A stretch of DNA of 64,000 nucleotides from Notamacropus eugenii (GCF_028372415.1 NC_092874.1:339056151-339120150), one strand, 5' to 3'. Shown: positions 47,171 to 59,203, counted from the stretch's first letter. Numbers and translations are program-made. Notes: generated from the sequence alone by a model not told the origin.

Positions 47171-48045
47171 TTTTAAATGATCACTGTGTAGCTATCATTG
47201 TGCTGACCAGTCACTGCTGCTAGGAAATTAGCAAAGAAGCATTGAGCTCCCCTATGAAGAAAGCACCAGGGAATTGCTCATTTTTGAAAAGGTGTTTCAG
47301 CAAATAAAAGGTTGAATTCCAGTAAGCAGACATAGCCTGTTTTTTGCTTATTATGAGACATGAAGCTCATTTAGAATAGAGTGAAATCTTGGCAATGGAA
47401 GCAGCCAAATGCTTAAAATGGCCGACCAACTTCCAGCTTGCAGCAACTGATTTTTTCGTGGATTTTTGATTAAATATAGTATCATGAATGCACAGCTGCA
47501 GAGTATGTGCAAAAGAGCCAACACTATGCACTCTGATATCCATGGATGATTTTTTTTTCTTTATTCTGTGTTAAGGAGTTATTTCAAAGAATCATGAGGA
47601 TGCTATCTTTGGCTATGTGCCGTGATTCTACCATGTCTATAAAACAATTGGAATGGCAGTACCTGGGTGCCTCTAACAAAAAATCTTGTAATGTGAAACA
47701 GCTGTTCTTCTATTGAAATCATTCTCAAGCCAGTAAAGTGTCAGGCTGAGAAATGATTGAGTATTGTTGCTTTAGAACCATCTATCAGTAATTAGAGTGT
47801 GAGGATTTTAAAGATCTCATATGAGACTCCCTTTCTAGGCCTAGTATTTAGGCACCTTGGCTGCCTATTGAGAAGGTCAAAGATATTCTGAAACCCAGAA
47901 AGATAATGCTCTTCTCCTAACCTTGGTATGAATGACAACACAAAAGCTATATCTTCTGAAACAAGAATAAGTTATTTGTTGGATTGTACCCTCCAGAGTA
48001 GGCTTAATGGAGATGTGTTCAATAGAAAAGTAACAAATGTTTTGC
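47171..48045. other. Repeat-poor block
   Basis: Non-repetitive sequence with no ORF or repeat recognised. Confidence 0.4.
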
Positions 48046-48049
48046 ATGT

Positions 48050-48630
48050 CAATTTAAAATGGATTTATTGGTATATTTTTTTTTTATCACTTAGATTCCT
48101 CTTCCCCATGTCCCTCTTCTGAAAACCTATTCCTGATAACACATATTTTAAGAGGGAAAAATGAGTAAAACTGAATAATTAAAAAAAATTGACATCAGTA
48201 TTTTATAATTGTGGACCACTATCTATGCAGAATAGTAGGACAGGTTTCTTTTCACATCCCTTCCTTGGAGCTAAGCATCTGATTTAATATGATTTTGTGA
48301 TATTCATTTGTGATTGTTTCATAATTATAATTTTCATTGTTGTGGTTGTGTATGTTGTGTTCTGCTTGTTTCCTTTTGTATCTACTCATGTAAGTTTTTT
48401 CATGCTTCTCTATAATCACTGTTTTTATATTTTTTTTCTTATAGCGGAGTAATATTCCATTATATTCCTTTACAAAAAAAATGTTTAGCCATTCTTCAAA
48501 TGGTGGACAGCTATTTATTTATTTGCTATCTCAAAAAGTACCATTACAAATATTTTACTTTATATAGATCTTTTCTATTTGTTAATGACTTTCTTAGGAG
48601 TATATCCTCCACCCCCACACTCCCACGCAG
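48050..48630 (-). mobile_element. L1 3' end (antisense)
   Basis: TAATATTCCATTATATTCCT (48450-48469), TTTAGCCATTCTTCAAATGG (48484-48503) and AAAAAGTACCATTACAAATA are the antisense of the end of L1 ORF2 (MEYHCAIR and WLNKLWYM coding regions of the first L1). The 3' UTR lies to the left. Confidence 0.7.
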
Positions 48631-49090
48631 AATCACTGGGTTGGAGTCTGAATATTTAGTCACTTTATTTTCATAATTATAATTATTTTCTGGAAAGCTT
48701 ATACCAACTCACAGTTCTTCAAACCAAGCATTAGTATGATTGTCTTCTATGAACCTTCCAAAATTGATTATTTCCATCTTTTGGTTTACCTTATTACTCC
48801 AAATAAGGAAAACTTTTGAATCATACCTACATATGTCTTCAGCAAAAAAGCAAAATCAAACAAACAAAAACAAGGAAACAATAACAATAATGAAACAATA
48901 ATAGAAACCTATCTACAGCATTTCTGCTCAAGATGTTTCTCTGGGTTTCTTCTGGTTTGTTTTTGTCTTTCAGAATTGGAGTCAGGATATCTTAATTTTA
49001 GTCTCACAAAGACCTCCTATGTGAAATTGGGAAAATCTGGACCTCTCTCACTTTTCTCATCTATAAAATAAGAAGGGTGAACCATATATG
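48631..49090. other. No feature recognised
   Basis: Non-repetitive sequence. 48970-49080 has MIR-like words (GGAAAATCTGGACCTCTCTC, TCTATAAAATAAGAAGGG) too decayed to call. Confidence 0.4.
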
Positions 49091-49094
49091 TCAG

Positions 49095-49260
49095 TCAAAA
49101 CATGTTAAAGTACCTAAGACTGGACTAAGAGCTAGGGAAGCAAATATGAAAAAGAAAGACAGTCCCTGTCCTCAAGAAGCATATAATCTGATGGAGGAAA
49201 ACAATAGACAAAAGAAATTTGAAAAACATGTAGCAGAGAGGGCGGAGGGTGTACTAGGAA
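49095..49260 (+). repeat. Old interspersed repeat fragment
   Basis: AGAGCTAGGGAAGCAAATAT (49129-49148), ACAGTCCCTGTCCTCAAGAA (49160-49179) and GCATATAATCTGATGGAGG. Same module as 13165-13257. Confidence 0.5.
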
Positions 49261-49386
49261 AACGGAAGGATCTGGGAATTGTGGAATGGTGGTGATGTCA
49301 AAGGAGTGCAGCTAGATGGGAAATCAAGGGGTGGTTGGGCTGGACCCTCTCTTTAAATGGAGATGTTGAGATGAGTGCTAAATTCA

Positions 49387-49505
49387 CATCTATCTGTCTA
49401 TCTATCTGTCTGTCTATCTATCATCTATCTATCTATTTATATCATCTGTCTATCTATCTATAGATAAATATAGATTAAGAGATAGATAGATGTAGATATA
49501 TAGAC
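49387..49505. repeat. (ATCT)n with inverted (GATA)n
   Basis: ATCT/GTCT units (49387-49460) are followed by TAGATA and GATAGATAGATG units on the same strand, which can pair as a hairpin. Confidence 0.9.
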
Positions 49506-50915
49506 CTAGATCTCAAATTTGATATATATGTAAATACTTGTATGTATGCATGTATGTAGATCGATGGATTAACTGTATTCCATATTTTGATTTCATATTA
49601 ATTGATTTCCTTTATGTTTAATCTCATGTATTTTATTTATGCCCTTTATAATGTATATTCTAAGAAATCCAAAGATATCACAAGACTGCCAGAAATGCCC
49701 ATGACCCCTCAAAATTTTAATTCCTAATCTACACAGAACCTTGAAAGTACCAGTGATTTTCTGGAAATTTACAGTTCTTGACATTTTGAATGTCCTTATG
49801 TTGTTAGATACACCAATCTGGGTATCGTGAATCTTTGTGTTAAGAACTCCAGATATGCAATTTGTCAGGTATCGCTGTTATTTTATAGTGTCCACGTTAC
49901 CAGGCACTCGGCTAAGTTCTTTACAAATATTACAATATTTAAGAAGTAGGGAGATATAAAACAAATATTTATGTTACTAGTATACTTGCTGGTAACTAGT
50001 GTTCAGTAGTTAACACTGATAACCATATTTAGTTTTTAGAAGCTTCTCCCTGTTTTGTTTTTATCTTTGGTTTGTTTCTATTTTGAAACTTTTTTAGAAG
50101 GGGTAACTATATTTTTTTCCTGCTTTGCTATTGAAACGCAATAGTTGAATATTAATGTATTTCATTGTTGTTCTATAATGTGAGGGATTTTTTAATATAA
50201 GATGTAGTGGATCTTATTTCTTGAGAATGGAAAAAATAAGCTCAACAATCACTTCTTGGCTGCATTAGTGTTGGTATCTCTAGAGTCTTGTTTTTATTTT
50301 ATGTGGGATCATGAGTAAAAGCCATTTGTGAAGACACCACACAAGACTGTGTCCAGGTCCAGTGTGATAGAAGAGCACTCAACTGATAAATGGGTCACAT
50401 TTTCATAAGCAGGGCCTTAATTAAAGGTATGTCTTTAATTTTGGCATGAGTAGGTTTGGAAAATTTCATCACGAAATTTGATGCTATGACAATGACTTAG
50501 TTTTATTTATTTTTTTGTAGCAGCTTATATCAAGGTGTGATACTGTGATGTCTGTTAGTGGAGAGAATGTGTATGCAAGTAAAATTCATATCTTCTGGAA
50601 GTGGAACAGCATGAAATATTACATTGGAAGTTCACTTATCAGCCACTTTAGGTATTTAGAACACAGAAAAAATCCATAAGGAAGAGGAAAAAAAATTTTG
50701 AGTAGACAAAATAGATGTGACAAAGGTAATAAACAAATGGTCATACACTTTATTTACAGAAAGCTCCTCTAACCACCCTTCAGTATGTATTTACTCTTAA
50801 CTATAAACAATCATAACAAGCTTTGTCAGCTAATTTTGTTGATTACAGTATACTCAAAATAGCAATTAGAAAGAAGAGTTCTCCATGATGTGGGAAGAGG
50901 GGATTGAGAAAGAAA
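49506..50915. other. Repeat-poor AT-rich block
   Basis: About 1.4 kb with no repeat family or ORF recognised. Confidence 0.4.
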
Positions 50916-50919
50916 CAGA

Positions 50920-51200
50920 ATCATAGAATTCAAAAGCTGGAAGGTACCTCAATGTTGATCTAATTCAACCCATATATAAAAGGAATTCCCACAATAATAA
51001 AACTAACACGTAGTTGCTTAGCCTGCCCTTGAGGATCCTCAACACATGGGAACCCATTATTTGAAAAAGCAAGACATTATACTTTTGGACAGTTAAGAAT
51101 GTCAGGCCATTGTTTCCGGAATCAGGACTTAACTGGCTCCCTTGCAATTTCCACCCATTTTTCCTGCTTCTGTCCTGTGACTGCTCTCAACAATTTCCTC
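50920..51200 (-). mobile_element. CR1/L3-like LINE, 3' part (antisense)
   Basis: Antisense 3' end: GAATCATAGAATTCAAAAGC (50919-50938), GGAAGGTACCTC, ACATGGGAACCCATTATTTG (51043-51062), ACTTTTGGACAGTTAAGAAT (51081-51100), TGCAATTTCCACCCATTTTT (51143-51162). The element resumes at 52370 after HAL1 copy F. Confidence 0.68.
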
Positions 51201-51332
51201 CCAGCTCTGCTCTAGCCCCACCTCTTCCTGTTTCACCCATGCTGCTCCACTCCTTCCTATTCCATGTGACTTAGACTCATGTGAATCAGGATTCCACGTG
51301 ACTTTAGCAGGTCACATGGAGCTATTAATTAA
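51201..51332. other. Unassigned spacer
   Basis: Between the CR1/L3 3' part and HAL1 copy F; no family recognised. Confidence 0.35.
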
Positions 51333-52365
51333 TGCAGTCATTAGCTTCCATATGTCCATTCTAATTTTTAAGCAATTATTTTCTTGAGTGAGCTTTTGGA
51401 CTTCCTTTTCCATTTGGCCAATTCTGCTTTTTTAAGATATTCTTATCGTTATTGAGTTTTTGGATCTTTTTTGCTACATAGGTTATTCTATTTTTAAGGT
51501 GTTATTTTCTTTGGCCTTTTTGAGTCCCCTTTAGTAAGAACTTGACTCACTTTTCATGACTTTTTTGCATCACTCACATTTATTTTCCCAAATTTTGCTC
51601 TTTTTCTCTTACTTGATTTTCAAAATCCTTTTTGAACTCTTCCATGGCTCAAGACCAATTCATATTTTTCTTGGAGGCTTTTTATGTAAGAGTTTTGACT
51701 TTGTTGTCTCCTTCTGGTTTTATGTTTTGATCTTCCTTGTCACCAAAGTAAGATTCTATAGTCTGATATTTTTTCCTGTTTTGCCTCTTTCCCCAACCAA
51801 TTACTTGACATTTGAACTCTTTGTCAAGGTAGTTCTCTGCTTCCAGTGGTGGAGGATGTGGTGTACTGCCAGCCACTCGATCCCCCCACAATCTGTGGCC
51901 CTAGATCTCCCTAATTAGCCCTGGTTGCCCTGCTGCTAGTGCAACTGTTGCAGGCTCCTCCATCCCCTCTGTTGACCTGGGGCTGGGTTGGACCACTCTA
52001 CTCTATGGTAGAGTTCGTACAGATTTTCTTTTTCCAGTTACCTTCCAATTGTCCTTGGCATTTTGGGGTCATGTAATCTGGAAACCGTCACAGGTGCCAG
52101 TAATTCAGTGCCCCCAAGACCTACTCAGGTCAAGTCTGTGCTAGCACAGCCCATGCTGAATTGCACTCTGCTCCCAGCCTGGTGCAAAAGATGCTTCCTG
52201 TAGATCTTCCAGGCTGTCTTGGACTGGAGATTTGTTCACTCCTTCATTCTGTGAGTTCTGCAGCTGCAGAATTTGTTTAGAGTCATTTTTTTCCCCAGGT
52301 ATTTCGATGAGTTTTGAGAAAGAGCTCTACCAAGGCCCTGCTTTTCCTCTGCCATCTGTCTCCAT
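51333..52365 (-). mobile_element. HAL1/L1 copy F: 5' UTR and ORF1 start only
   Basis: Minus-strand copy with a 5' end near 52360 (AGATGGCAGAGG, about 52346-52357), a 5' UTR and the first part of ORF1, ending inside the ORF1 coiled coil at about 51335. The rest of ORF1 and the whole 3' tail are absent. It lies inside a CR1/L3 element. Loss of the 3' end is not expected for target-primed insertion and suggests later rearrangement. Confidence 0.75.
51335..51820 (-). pseudogene. HAL1/L1 copy F ORF1 N-terminal remnant
   Basis: The N-terminal ORF1 segment reads IGWGKRQNRKKYQTIESYF, homologous to the copy A N-terminus. The expected ATG is AGG (plus strand CCTCTTTCC near 51785-51793), so the start codon is lost. 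Coiled-coil coding follows to the break at about 51335. Too short and broken to encode a functional RNA-binding protein. Confidence 0.7.
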
Positions 52366-52369
52366 CCTG

Positions 52370-52893
52370 CTATGTCCCTCTTAATAAAATATAAGATTGC
52401 ATTAGCTTTTTTGGCTGCTTGGCACACAAGTGTATTGAATTTACACTTTACTGGATGCTAAAATATTTTTCAGAACAGCTGCTATCTATCCATACCTCCT
52501 GCCTCCTTATACTTGTGAAGATTTTTTTAATATCCAAGAAATAAATATTGTGTTTATCTCTATTAGATTTAATTTTTATTTGATTCATTCATTTATCTAA
52601 CCCAGCAAGGTCTTTTTCATTTCTTTCTCTGTCATATACTATTTTAGCTATCCCTCTCAGCTTTGTGTTATTTCAAAATTTAATGAGCACATTAGCTCTG
52701 TATGTTTTTATCATTGATAAAAGTATTAAAGTCAAATACAGATCCCTAGGGTGCTCCATTGAAGACCTCCTGTCACGTTGACATTGAGCTATTAAAATCA
52801 CTTTTGAGTCCATCTGTCCAATCATATCTGAATCCAATTGTATTACCATCTAATTCAAGCTATATCCATATTCTCCAGAAGAATAGGATGACC
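52370..52893 (-). mobile_element. CR1/L3-like LINE, RT region (antisense)
   Basis: The minus strand carries a decayed RT with the NGAP-G-S motif region (compare SGVPQGSVLGP of CR1-type RTs) near 52740-52765. Plus-strand words in the right order are AGATTGCATTAGCTTTTTTG (52393-52412), CTATCCCTCTCAGCTTTGTG (52649-52668), AGATCCCTAGGGTGCTCCAT (52740-52759) and ATTCTCCAGAAGAATAGGAT (52871-52890). It continues the 50920-51200 element. Confidence 0.72.
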
Positions 52894-53182
52894 AGTTGTT
52901 TGACTCCTGATATCTCTGCAGCAACTGTTGCCACAAACAAGTCCCACTGCTGGTGCACCCTCAATGTGTGCTCTGGGACTGCCCCTGCCCCATTATTATA
53001 TATCTTTCCTGCTGATCTCTTAAGTTGTCTGTGGCTGGAAAAAAAATGTCTCTATCCAACCTTTTATCGACTAGGTCACTCCAGAATTAAGTTTCAAACA
53101 TGTTTTTAAAATTGTTTTGAAGGGAATATTGGGAGAGTTCAGTTAAGTTGCTGCCTCTTTTCTGCCACCTTGACTCAGATAT
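52894..53182 (-). mobile_element. L1/HAL1 5' UTR fragment
   Basis: Minus-strand L1-type 5' end GAGTCAAGGTGGCAGAAAAG (about 53156-53175) and about 290 bp of leader only. It breaks the CR1/L3 at 52893. No ORF1 is present. Confidence 0.6.
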
Positions 53183-53375
53183 CTTTTGGGGTTTTGTTTC
53201 TTTCCAATGTCACTCTTTTGCTTTCTCCTTGATATTTGTTTTGTTTTGTTTTCCCCTGCTTTAGGGTCAGACTTCTGCTCTTTAGAGTTCTGCTCACCTG
53301 GTTTTGTCTCAGTAGAGTCTTTTTTTGTCCTCCCTTTTAGATTTCTCATCTAGTGGTTTCTAATCATCACTATTG
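53183..53375. other. No feature recognised
   Basis: Short non-repetitive stretch, T-rich. Confidence 0.35.
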
Positions 53376-53595
53376 ATGAGTAGATAATGGGATAGTAGAT
53401 AGAGTGCTTGGCCTGGATTCGGAAAGACATAAGTTCAAATCTGGTCTGAAAAACTTATTAGAAGTAGGACTCTAGGCAAATCACTTAACCTCTGCTTCAG
53501 TTTTCTCAATTGGTAAATGGGAATAATAATAGCCCCTAGTTCACAGGGTTTGGGGGAGGATGGAAGGAGTTAATATTTGTAAAAAAAAAAAAATA
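53376..53595 (+). mobile_element. MIR-type SINE with tRNA-like head
   Basis: Head GGGATAGTAGATAGAGTGCT (53389-53408), B-box-like AAGTTCAAATCTGGTC (53431-53446), core CAAATCACTTAACCTCTGC, tail GTAAATGGGAATAATAATAG, and an A run at 53580-53593 near the end. Sense orientation and relatively well preserved. The head is tRNA-derived but not a tRNA gene. Confidence 0.78.
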
Positions 53596-53599
53596 CTTA

Positions 53600-53945
53600 G
53601 TCTTTCCCCCCATGCTTCTGATCTTTCAAACTTCACCACCGTGATTCAACTGCTTTCTTACTCTGTGATTTCTCTCATAATGAAAGATTTTCTCATCCTG
53701 GAATATCTCTCATCCATGATGGCCTCCTTCTCTAATTGGAGAGTTCATTTAGGGAATGCCTCTATTTCTGGGAGAAGCCCAGGACTTTACCTCCATTTAT
53801 GTATGTGAGTTCCTTGACCTTGCCAACGACTTTTCAACTCCCTTTTATGTATTGTCTTTCCCCATTAGAATGTAAAGTCCCTGAGGTCAAGGAACTGCCT
53901 TTTTCCTTATATTTCTATTCCCGTGGCACATAGTCAGAACTTACA
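53600..53945 (+). mobile_element. L2-like 3' end (diverged)
   Basis: CCCCATTAGAATGTAAAGTC (53860-53879), CCTGAGGTCAAGGAACTGCC and TGGCACATAGTCAG match an L2 3' end in sense. The left part is weakly similar. Confidence 0.45.
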
Positions 53946-55505
53946 AATGATGTTCCTTGCCTGTCTACCCATCTGAAAATACAAAATACAAAAGGAAATG
54001 ACTCATGCCTTCAAAGAGCATATATTTATATCGAGTTATAATAGAAAATAAATTTAAGATTAGAACTCTGCAAATTCAGTTTAATTTAATTTTTTTCAGA
54101 TAATTTAATGGGAATTTTGGACACTGTAGGGAAGCAGGAATAATTAAAGAGTATTTCATAGCAACACCTTGTAAAGTACTCTAGGAATTTTAACTTTAAA
54201 TAAAGAGGTAGAACCCATAAGTTCTATAGTGGTCACATCAGGCACTTGATGCATAATACTACTGATGCTTCAAAGTTTCAAGGGTACTATACTTTTTATT
54301 TAATTTATAAAGAAAATTAATATGCATAAAGAGAAATACTGTAGTGGGTTAGTATACCGAAAGTAATTAATTTACCATATTGTAAATATGAATTATTTTC
54401 AAGAAATATAGAAAATAATAGTTAATTAACCCTTGAAGTGATTGAAATAGAAGTACAAAATGTATCCAAGCAAAATACAGAAATGTTACTCCTTTCTTTT
54501 CCTTTTCTATCCTGTCCCCAAAGTATTTTGATATACAAAACTTCTATTAGTTAAAAGAAAAATAAAACTGGGGCCCATCCACATAATTGTGAATGTTACT
54601 GCTTACAATGAAATTCATTAAAAATTGTACGTTCCAGAGGTCTGACACTAGAGCACACCACACAATTGATAGCGTTAAAAATATGATGCCTTTCCTTGAA
54701 TGTCTCTCCCTCTGGAAAACTCTTGCTGAAGGCTGCTGTTGTTAATATCCACCCAGCCAGACCACACTATCATCTGTCTTATTTTCTAATTACTTGTCAG
54801 AAATGTTGGGTCAGATCATTGTCTGGAACTCCTTTAACAGTCCTAGCAAGATCCCAGTTGGAAAGCCCCCTTTTAAAGTCTTAAGTATAATGTTGACATC
54901 CTTGAACAAGTAAAGGTTATGCAAGAACAAGTGTGTGTTGCTTCCATTAACTTCAGATTTACAAAAGTTAACGAATAACATCTGAGTAATAATGTTTTGC
55001 AATATTACGGGCACCTGGAAAATTGATCATAGATCAAAATTAAAAAGTGGACAATTAAAGAAATGTCTTTTATCAGAAATTCATGTCCAGTGTGAAAGTT
55101 TATCTTATTTTAATGTCAAAAGATGTTCTCCTGTGACAGATTAACTAGAGCAATGATTAAGATAACTCACAAGGAATATACCATTATATGTAATAGACCA
55201 ATACTTGTATTAAAGATAAGCATTGGGTGTTATAGTTAATTACTTAGCTTTTGAGTTCCTTTACATTTCATAGATGTTGAGCTGTTTATATAGATTTGTA
55301 TTCACGTTATCTAGAGACTAGAGCTATTCCCTATTCTAGACATTTGCATTAATAGAATGAAACCATAGTGTTCTAGGAGTAATAATCCTGGGGACTTGTA
55401 GTTTTAAGGTTGTTGCTCCTAGGAGAAATAAATTAATTTTTAGAAAAAGGAATGCTTAAAAGTTATAGCAAGAATAGTTTAGAAAACATTCCCCCAATAG
55501 CCTGG
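53946..55505. other. Repeat-poor AT-rich block
   Basis: About 1.55 kb of AT-rich, non-repetitive sequence without ORFs. One of the longest repeat-free stretches in the window. Confidence 0.4.
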
Positions 55506-55509
55506 GATT

Positions 55510-55745
55510 TGTCTTTGTTGTTTAGTAGTTTCCAACACTTCTTGACCCCATTTGGGGTTTTCTTGACAAAGTTACCAGAACGATTTGACATTTCCTTCTC
55601 CAGCTCATTGTACAGATGATGAAATGGAGGCAAACAACATTAAGTGACTTGCCCAGGATCACACAATTAGTAAGCATCTAAGACCATATTTTACCTTAAT
55701 TCTTCTTGACTCTGTGACATCTAGCAACCCAACCTATGGCTTAGT
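55510..55745 (-). mobile_element. Marsupial SINE with RTE-type tail, antisense
   Basis: TTGACCCCATTTGGGGTTTT (55542-55561), CCTTCTCCAGCTCATTGTAC and AAGTGACTTGCCCAGGATCA (55643-55662) in antisense order. Same family as 8665-8900 and better preserved. Confidence 0.8.
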
Positions 55746-56735
55746 ATGTTCAAAATGCACACAGTCTTTGGGGAGAATGGGCACTGACAAATTATATACA
55801 GAGAATATTTGTGACAAAATGGGTACATCCTGACTCTGGAAATTCTTATACCTCTGTGTAGTTTGTTGGTCAGCGTAATACAGGTGATGGACAAGTTGCC
55901 ATACTGTACTGGTCTCTCAAGAGTAGAGGATATCTCCTAGATGGTCTAATTCACTGTTGAGTCTACTGTTGGGTTACTCTACTTCTCCTCTGCTTTTATC
56001 CCCTTGATCTTTGCTCCTCTAAGGCTACTAATTCTCTATTACCCCATTATTCCAAGATGTCAGGAAAACAACAGCTTTCATCTTGTTATCTCTCCAGATT
56101 TTTCAGTGTTTACAGTATCAATGCTTACACATGTCCATCTCAAGATTTCTGCTTCATCACTGAATCAAGGAAGCAAACACATTGAGAGGTAGTTGTGTTA
56201 TCATAGTGCAGCTGCCATGGTTGGATGAGATACACGGAAGTACTTGGTCTTGATCCACATCATGGAGAAGCACATTAAAATAGTCTGTTTCACTCAAAAC
56301 TGAAGAGAAAGGTGATGGAGATAGGCATGTATTCCATCTTTTGTGTGCACATTTGATGTGCTCAGCAATCCATGAGTCATAAGTTCCGACTTCACACCCA
56401 ATTTAAAGACTTTTCCAGAGAACTATACAAGTCCCTCAGAGATTACATGCAAAAGTCTTGAGTACTTGAAACTGAGCAAGGTAGTGGCTGTCTGAATGTA
56501 TCATTAGACTACTCTACTCATGTTAAACTAATACAGTTGTGGAAAATAAAACTTAAAATAATAAACAGTATAGTGAAAAAATATTGAATAACAAGAGAAC
56601 TATATTCTAGCCCCACCTTTGTCATTAATTAGCTTCATGATTTGATTCCACTTTGCATCTTTGTCTCATTGGAAACTAACTTTCTCATTCCCAGATGGAG
56701 AAGGGGATGTTTTCATTTTTCTCTTTATATTCAAA
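55746..56735. other. No feature recognised
   Basis: About 1 kb of non-repetitive sequence. Confidence 0.4.
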
Positions 56736-56737
56736 TG

Positions 56738-57000
56738 CTATCTTGTTGTGCATTCATTTTGGTCATTTCTGACTCTTTTTTACCTCATTTAAGAGTTTTC
56801 CTGGAAAAGACACTAGAATAATTTGGTATTTCCTTTCCAAGACCGTTTTACAGATGTGGAACTGAGGCAAACAGCATCAAATAATTGCCCAAAGTCACAC
56901 AACTGGTGTCTGAGGCCAGATTTTAACTTACAAAGATGAGTCTTCCTGATTCCAAGTCAAGTGCTTTGTCTACTCTACCACCTACCTACTCACACAATGC
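56738..57000 (-). mobile_element. Marsupial SINE with RTE-type tail, antisense
   Basis: TTTTACAGATGTGGAACTGA (56847-56866), GCCCAAAGTCACACAACTGG (56887-56906) and ATTCCAAGTCAAGTGCTTTG (56950-56969), ending at a reversed tRNA-like head. Confidence 0.75.
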
Positions 57001-57044
57001 TAAAGACGTAACAGGCCCTTAATCAATGTTTCTTCATTAATTGA

Positions 57045-57142
57045 TTATAAATATACATATATATGTACACACATATATATACACACATACGTATATATGT
57101 GACAGACAGACAGACAGATAGATACAAAGATAGATAGATACG
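57045..57142. repeat. (TA)n/(CA)n/(CAGA)n/(GATA)n repeat
   Basis: Mixed TA and CA units followed by GACA and GATA units. Confidence 0.9.
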
Positions 57143-57675
57143 TAATTTAGATAACATTTGCATTACTGAATACTAAACCAAAATAGGAAATACAATGTTA
57201 GGTTCCTCTGAGTCTCTGGTCACATTTTCTTTAGGACTCTACAGAGTGACCTCGTGTAAAATCATCAAATTTCTTCTTTTTTTTTTTTTTTCCTTTCTGG
57301 ATATGCTGCCAATTCATTAACATTGAAGTCATGGCCAACAGCTCTAAAACACATGCCTGAATAAAGCTATCTGACACACGCTTTTGTTTGTTTTTATCCT
57401 CCATTAGGTACATCACATCCCTCTCCCACTTAAGAACTAGACAAAACTTCAGCTTTGTGACTGGGGTTCACTATAAACAGAAAAATGTTCCCAAGAGCAC
57501 AAAAATGGAAAAAAGTTATACTCAGTAGACCATGAAAATGATAGTTGTTTACAGAATGAGAGTTTAAACAAGAAAGCAAAGCATTGCCTTGTTTATGTAC
57601 CCTTGATTCAGTCCTTCACAACTTCTGAAACAAATCGCTCGTACTCTCTGTAGCCTTTTCTTCTTGTCTATTGGC
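57143..57675. other. No feature recognised
   Basis: Non-repetitive sequence with a T run near 57275-57290. Confidence 0.4.
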
Positions 57676-58267
57676 TTCTTTTCTCTGAAGATGAAAAATA
57701 TTTCCATGTTTCTCCAATACATTAAAAAATAATTCATTTGCTCTCTCTCATCCTTGATAGCTGTCTTCCTATATTTCTCCTTCTTTTCTTTACTAAATTC
57801 GTTGAAAAGTCATTTATATTAAGTTCTTCCTAATTCTTTCCCCTCACTCTTCATCCTCTGCAATATATCTTCCAACCTCATTGTCCAACTGAAATTTCTC
57901 TCTCCAAATTTGCTCTTATCCTCTTAATTGCCAAAGTTAATCTTCTTTTCTGAGCCCTTATCCTATTTGACTTCTCTGGAACATTTAACACTCTTGATTA
58001 CTTCCTTTTGGATATGCTCTCCTTTTCAGATTTTCAAGACATTTATCTCTCTTGGTTTTTCTCTTATCTGTCTGACCATTTCTCTATAGCATTTTTTTTC
58101 TGGTTCTTCATATAATTCCCATTACTTATTACTGTCCCCAATGGCTGTGCTAGGACACCTTTCTCTTTTCACTCCAAGCTTTCTCATTTGGTGACCTCAC
58201 CAGCTTTCATGGCTTCCATTGTCATTCATGTGTAAATGATGCCCAAATCGATATATTTAGTCATAGC

Positions 58268-58525
58268 TTGCATCTTGAGGAGATAGGTGGTATAGTGGAT
58301 AGGGTACCAGGTTCAAAGTTGGGAAGTCTTATCGTCATGAGTTCAATTCTAGCCTCAGACAATTACTATTGCATAACTCTCAGCACATCACTTAGCCTTA
58401 TTTGCCTCACTTTTCTCATTTGTAAAATGAACTGGAAAGAGAATGACAAGTCACTACAGTATTTTTGCCAAGAATTCTCCAAATGGGGTCCTGAAGAGTT
58501 GGTTATATATGAAAATGTGTGAACA
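58268..58525 (+). mobile_element. Marsupial SINE, tRNA head and RTE-type tail (sense)
   Basis: Full sense order: GAGATAGGTGGTATAGTGGA (58279-58298), GAGTTCAATTCTAGCCTCAG, CACTTTTCTCATTTGTAAAA (58409-58428) and the RTE-like tail CCAAATGGGGTCCTGAAGAG (58480-58499). Inserted in the L2 RT region. Confidence 0.82.
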
Positions 58526-59186
58526 ATGCAAAATCTGTCATTAATGAGTCTTTAAGTGGGAAAATTCACATTTCCAACTGCTTCTTTAACATCTCATACT
58601 GAATCTTGCATAGACCTCTCAAGCTCACCCAGTCTAAAGAAAAGAACCCATTATATTTTCCCCTAACTTCACACATTGCAAATTTCCCTTTTATTTTTCA
58701 GGGCACCACCATCCTGTAGTTACTCAGTTCCACATCTTTTGTGTCATCTTTGACTTCTCAATCTCCCTCATGATATAGACCCAAAACACTGTCAGAACTT
58801 TTCATTTCTAATTTTACAATATCGTTTGTGTATATTCCCTTCTCTTCACTCATTTAGGCAGAATCTAAGTTTATGCTATTATCATGCCTCCTAAGGACTA
58901 CTGAAGGACTGCTCACTGGTCTCCCTGCCTCTTGTGTTTTTTCACTTTAATCCATCTTCCACACAGTTTCCAAGTTTATTCTTTGAAACCATAGACTGAC
59001 CATGTCACCCCCTGATCCCTGAGATGAATGGCTTACTATCACTTACATGAACAAATATATACTACTCTCTTAGTTGTCTTGATCTCTTTACCACCTGGCA
59101 CATTACTACTATTCCACTTTTCTCACTCCTCTATGTATTGCATGATCAAGCTATACTGATCTCATGGCAGTTCTTTTACTTGATCT

Positions 59187-59203
59187 CTCCATATCTTATT
59201 TTT
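59187..59203. repeat. Target-site duplication of HAL1 copy E, left
   Basis: CTCCATATCTTATTTTT; the right copy at 62867-62883 differs at one base. Confidence 0.85.

Larger units (their letters stand above)
57680..59203 (+). mobile_element. L2 LINE, RT to 3' region, left part
   Basis: Sense L2 ORF2. DNA words in order: CTTGATAGCTGTCTTCCTAT (57753-57772), TTCGTTGAAAAGTCATTTAT (57800-57819), CTTAATTGCCAAAGTTAATC (57924-57943) and GGTGACCTCACCAGCTTTCA (58190-58209). A YVNDAQI segment follows in place of the YADD-type RT core (near 58229-58250). It is interrupted by a SINE (58268-58525) and resumes with the C-terminal region to 59203, where HAL1 copy E is inserted. Many stops. Confidence 0.78.

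Noticed and set aside
51333..52365. Target-site duplication for copy F (TATTAATTAAT-like and CTTAATAAAAT-like flanks)
   Set aside because: Only about two thirds of bases match in A/T-rich sequence, which is not above chance.
53376..53595. tRNA gene suggested by A- and B-box-like motifs
   Set aside because: tRNA-like head of a SINE with a MIR-type body. No intact cloverleaf expected. The same holds for 15895-16140 and 58268-58525.
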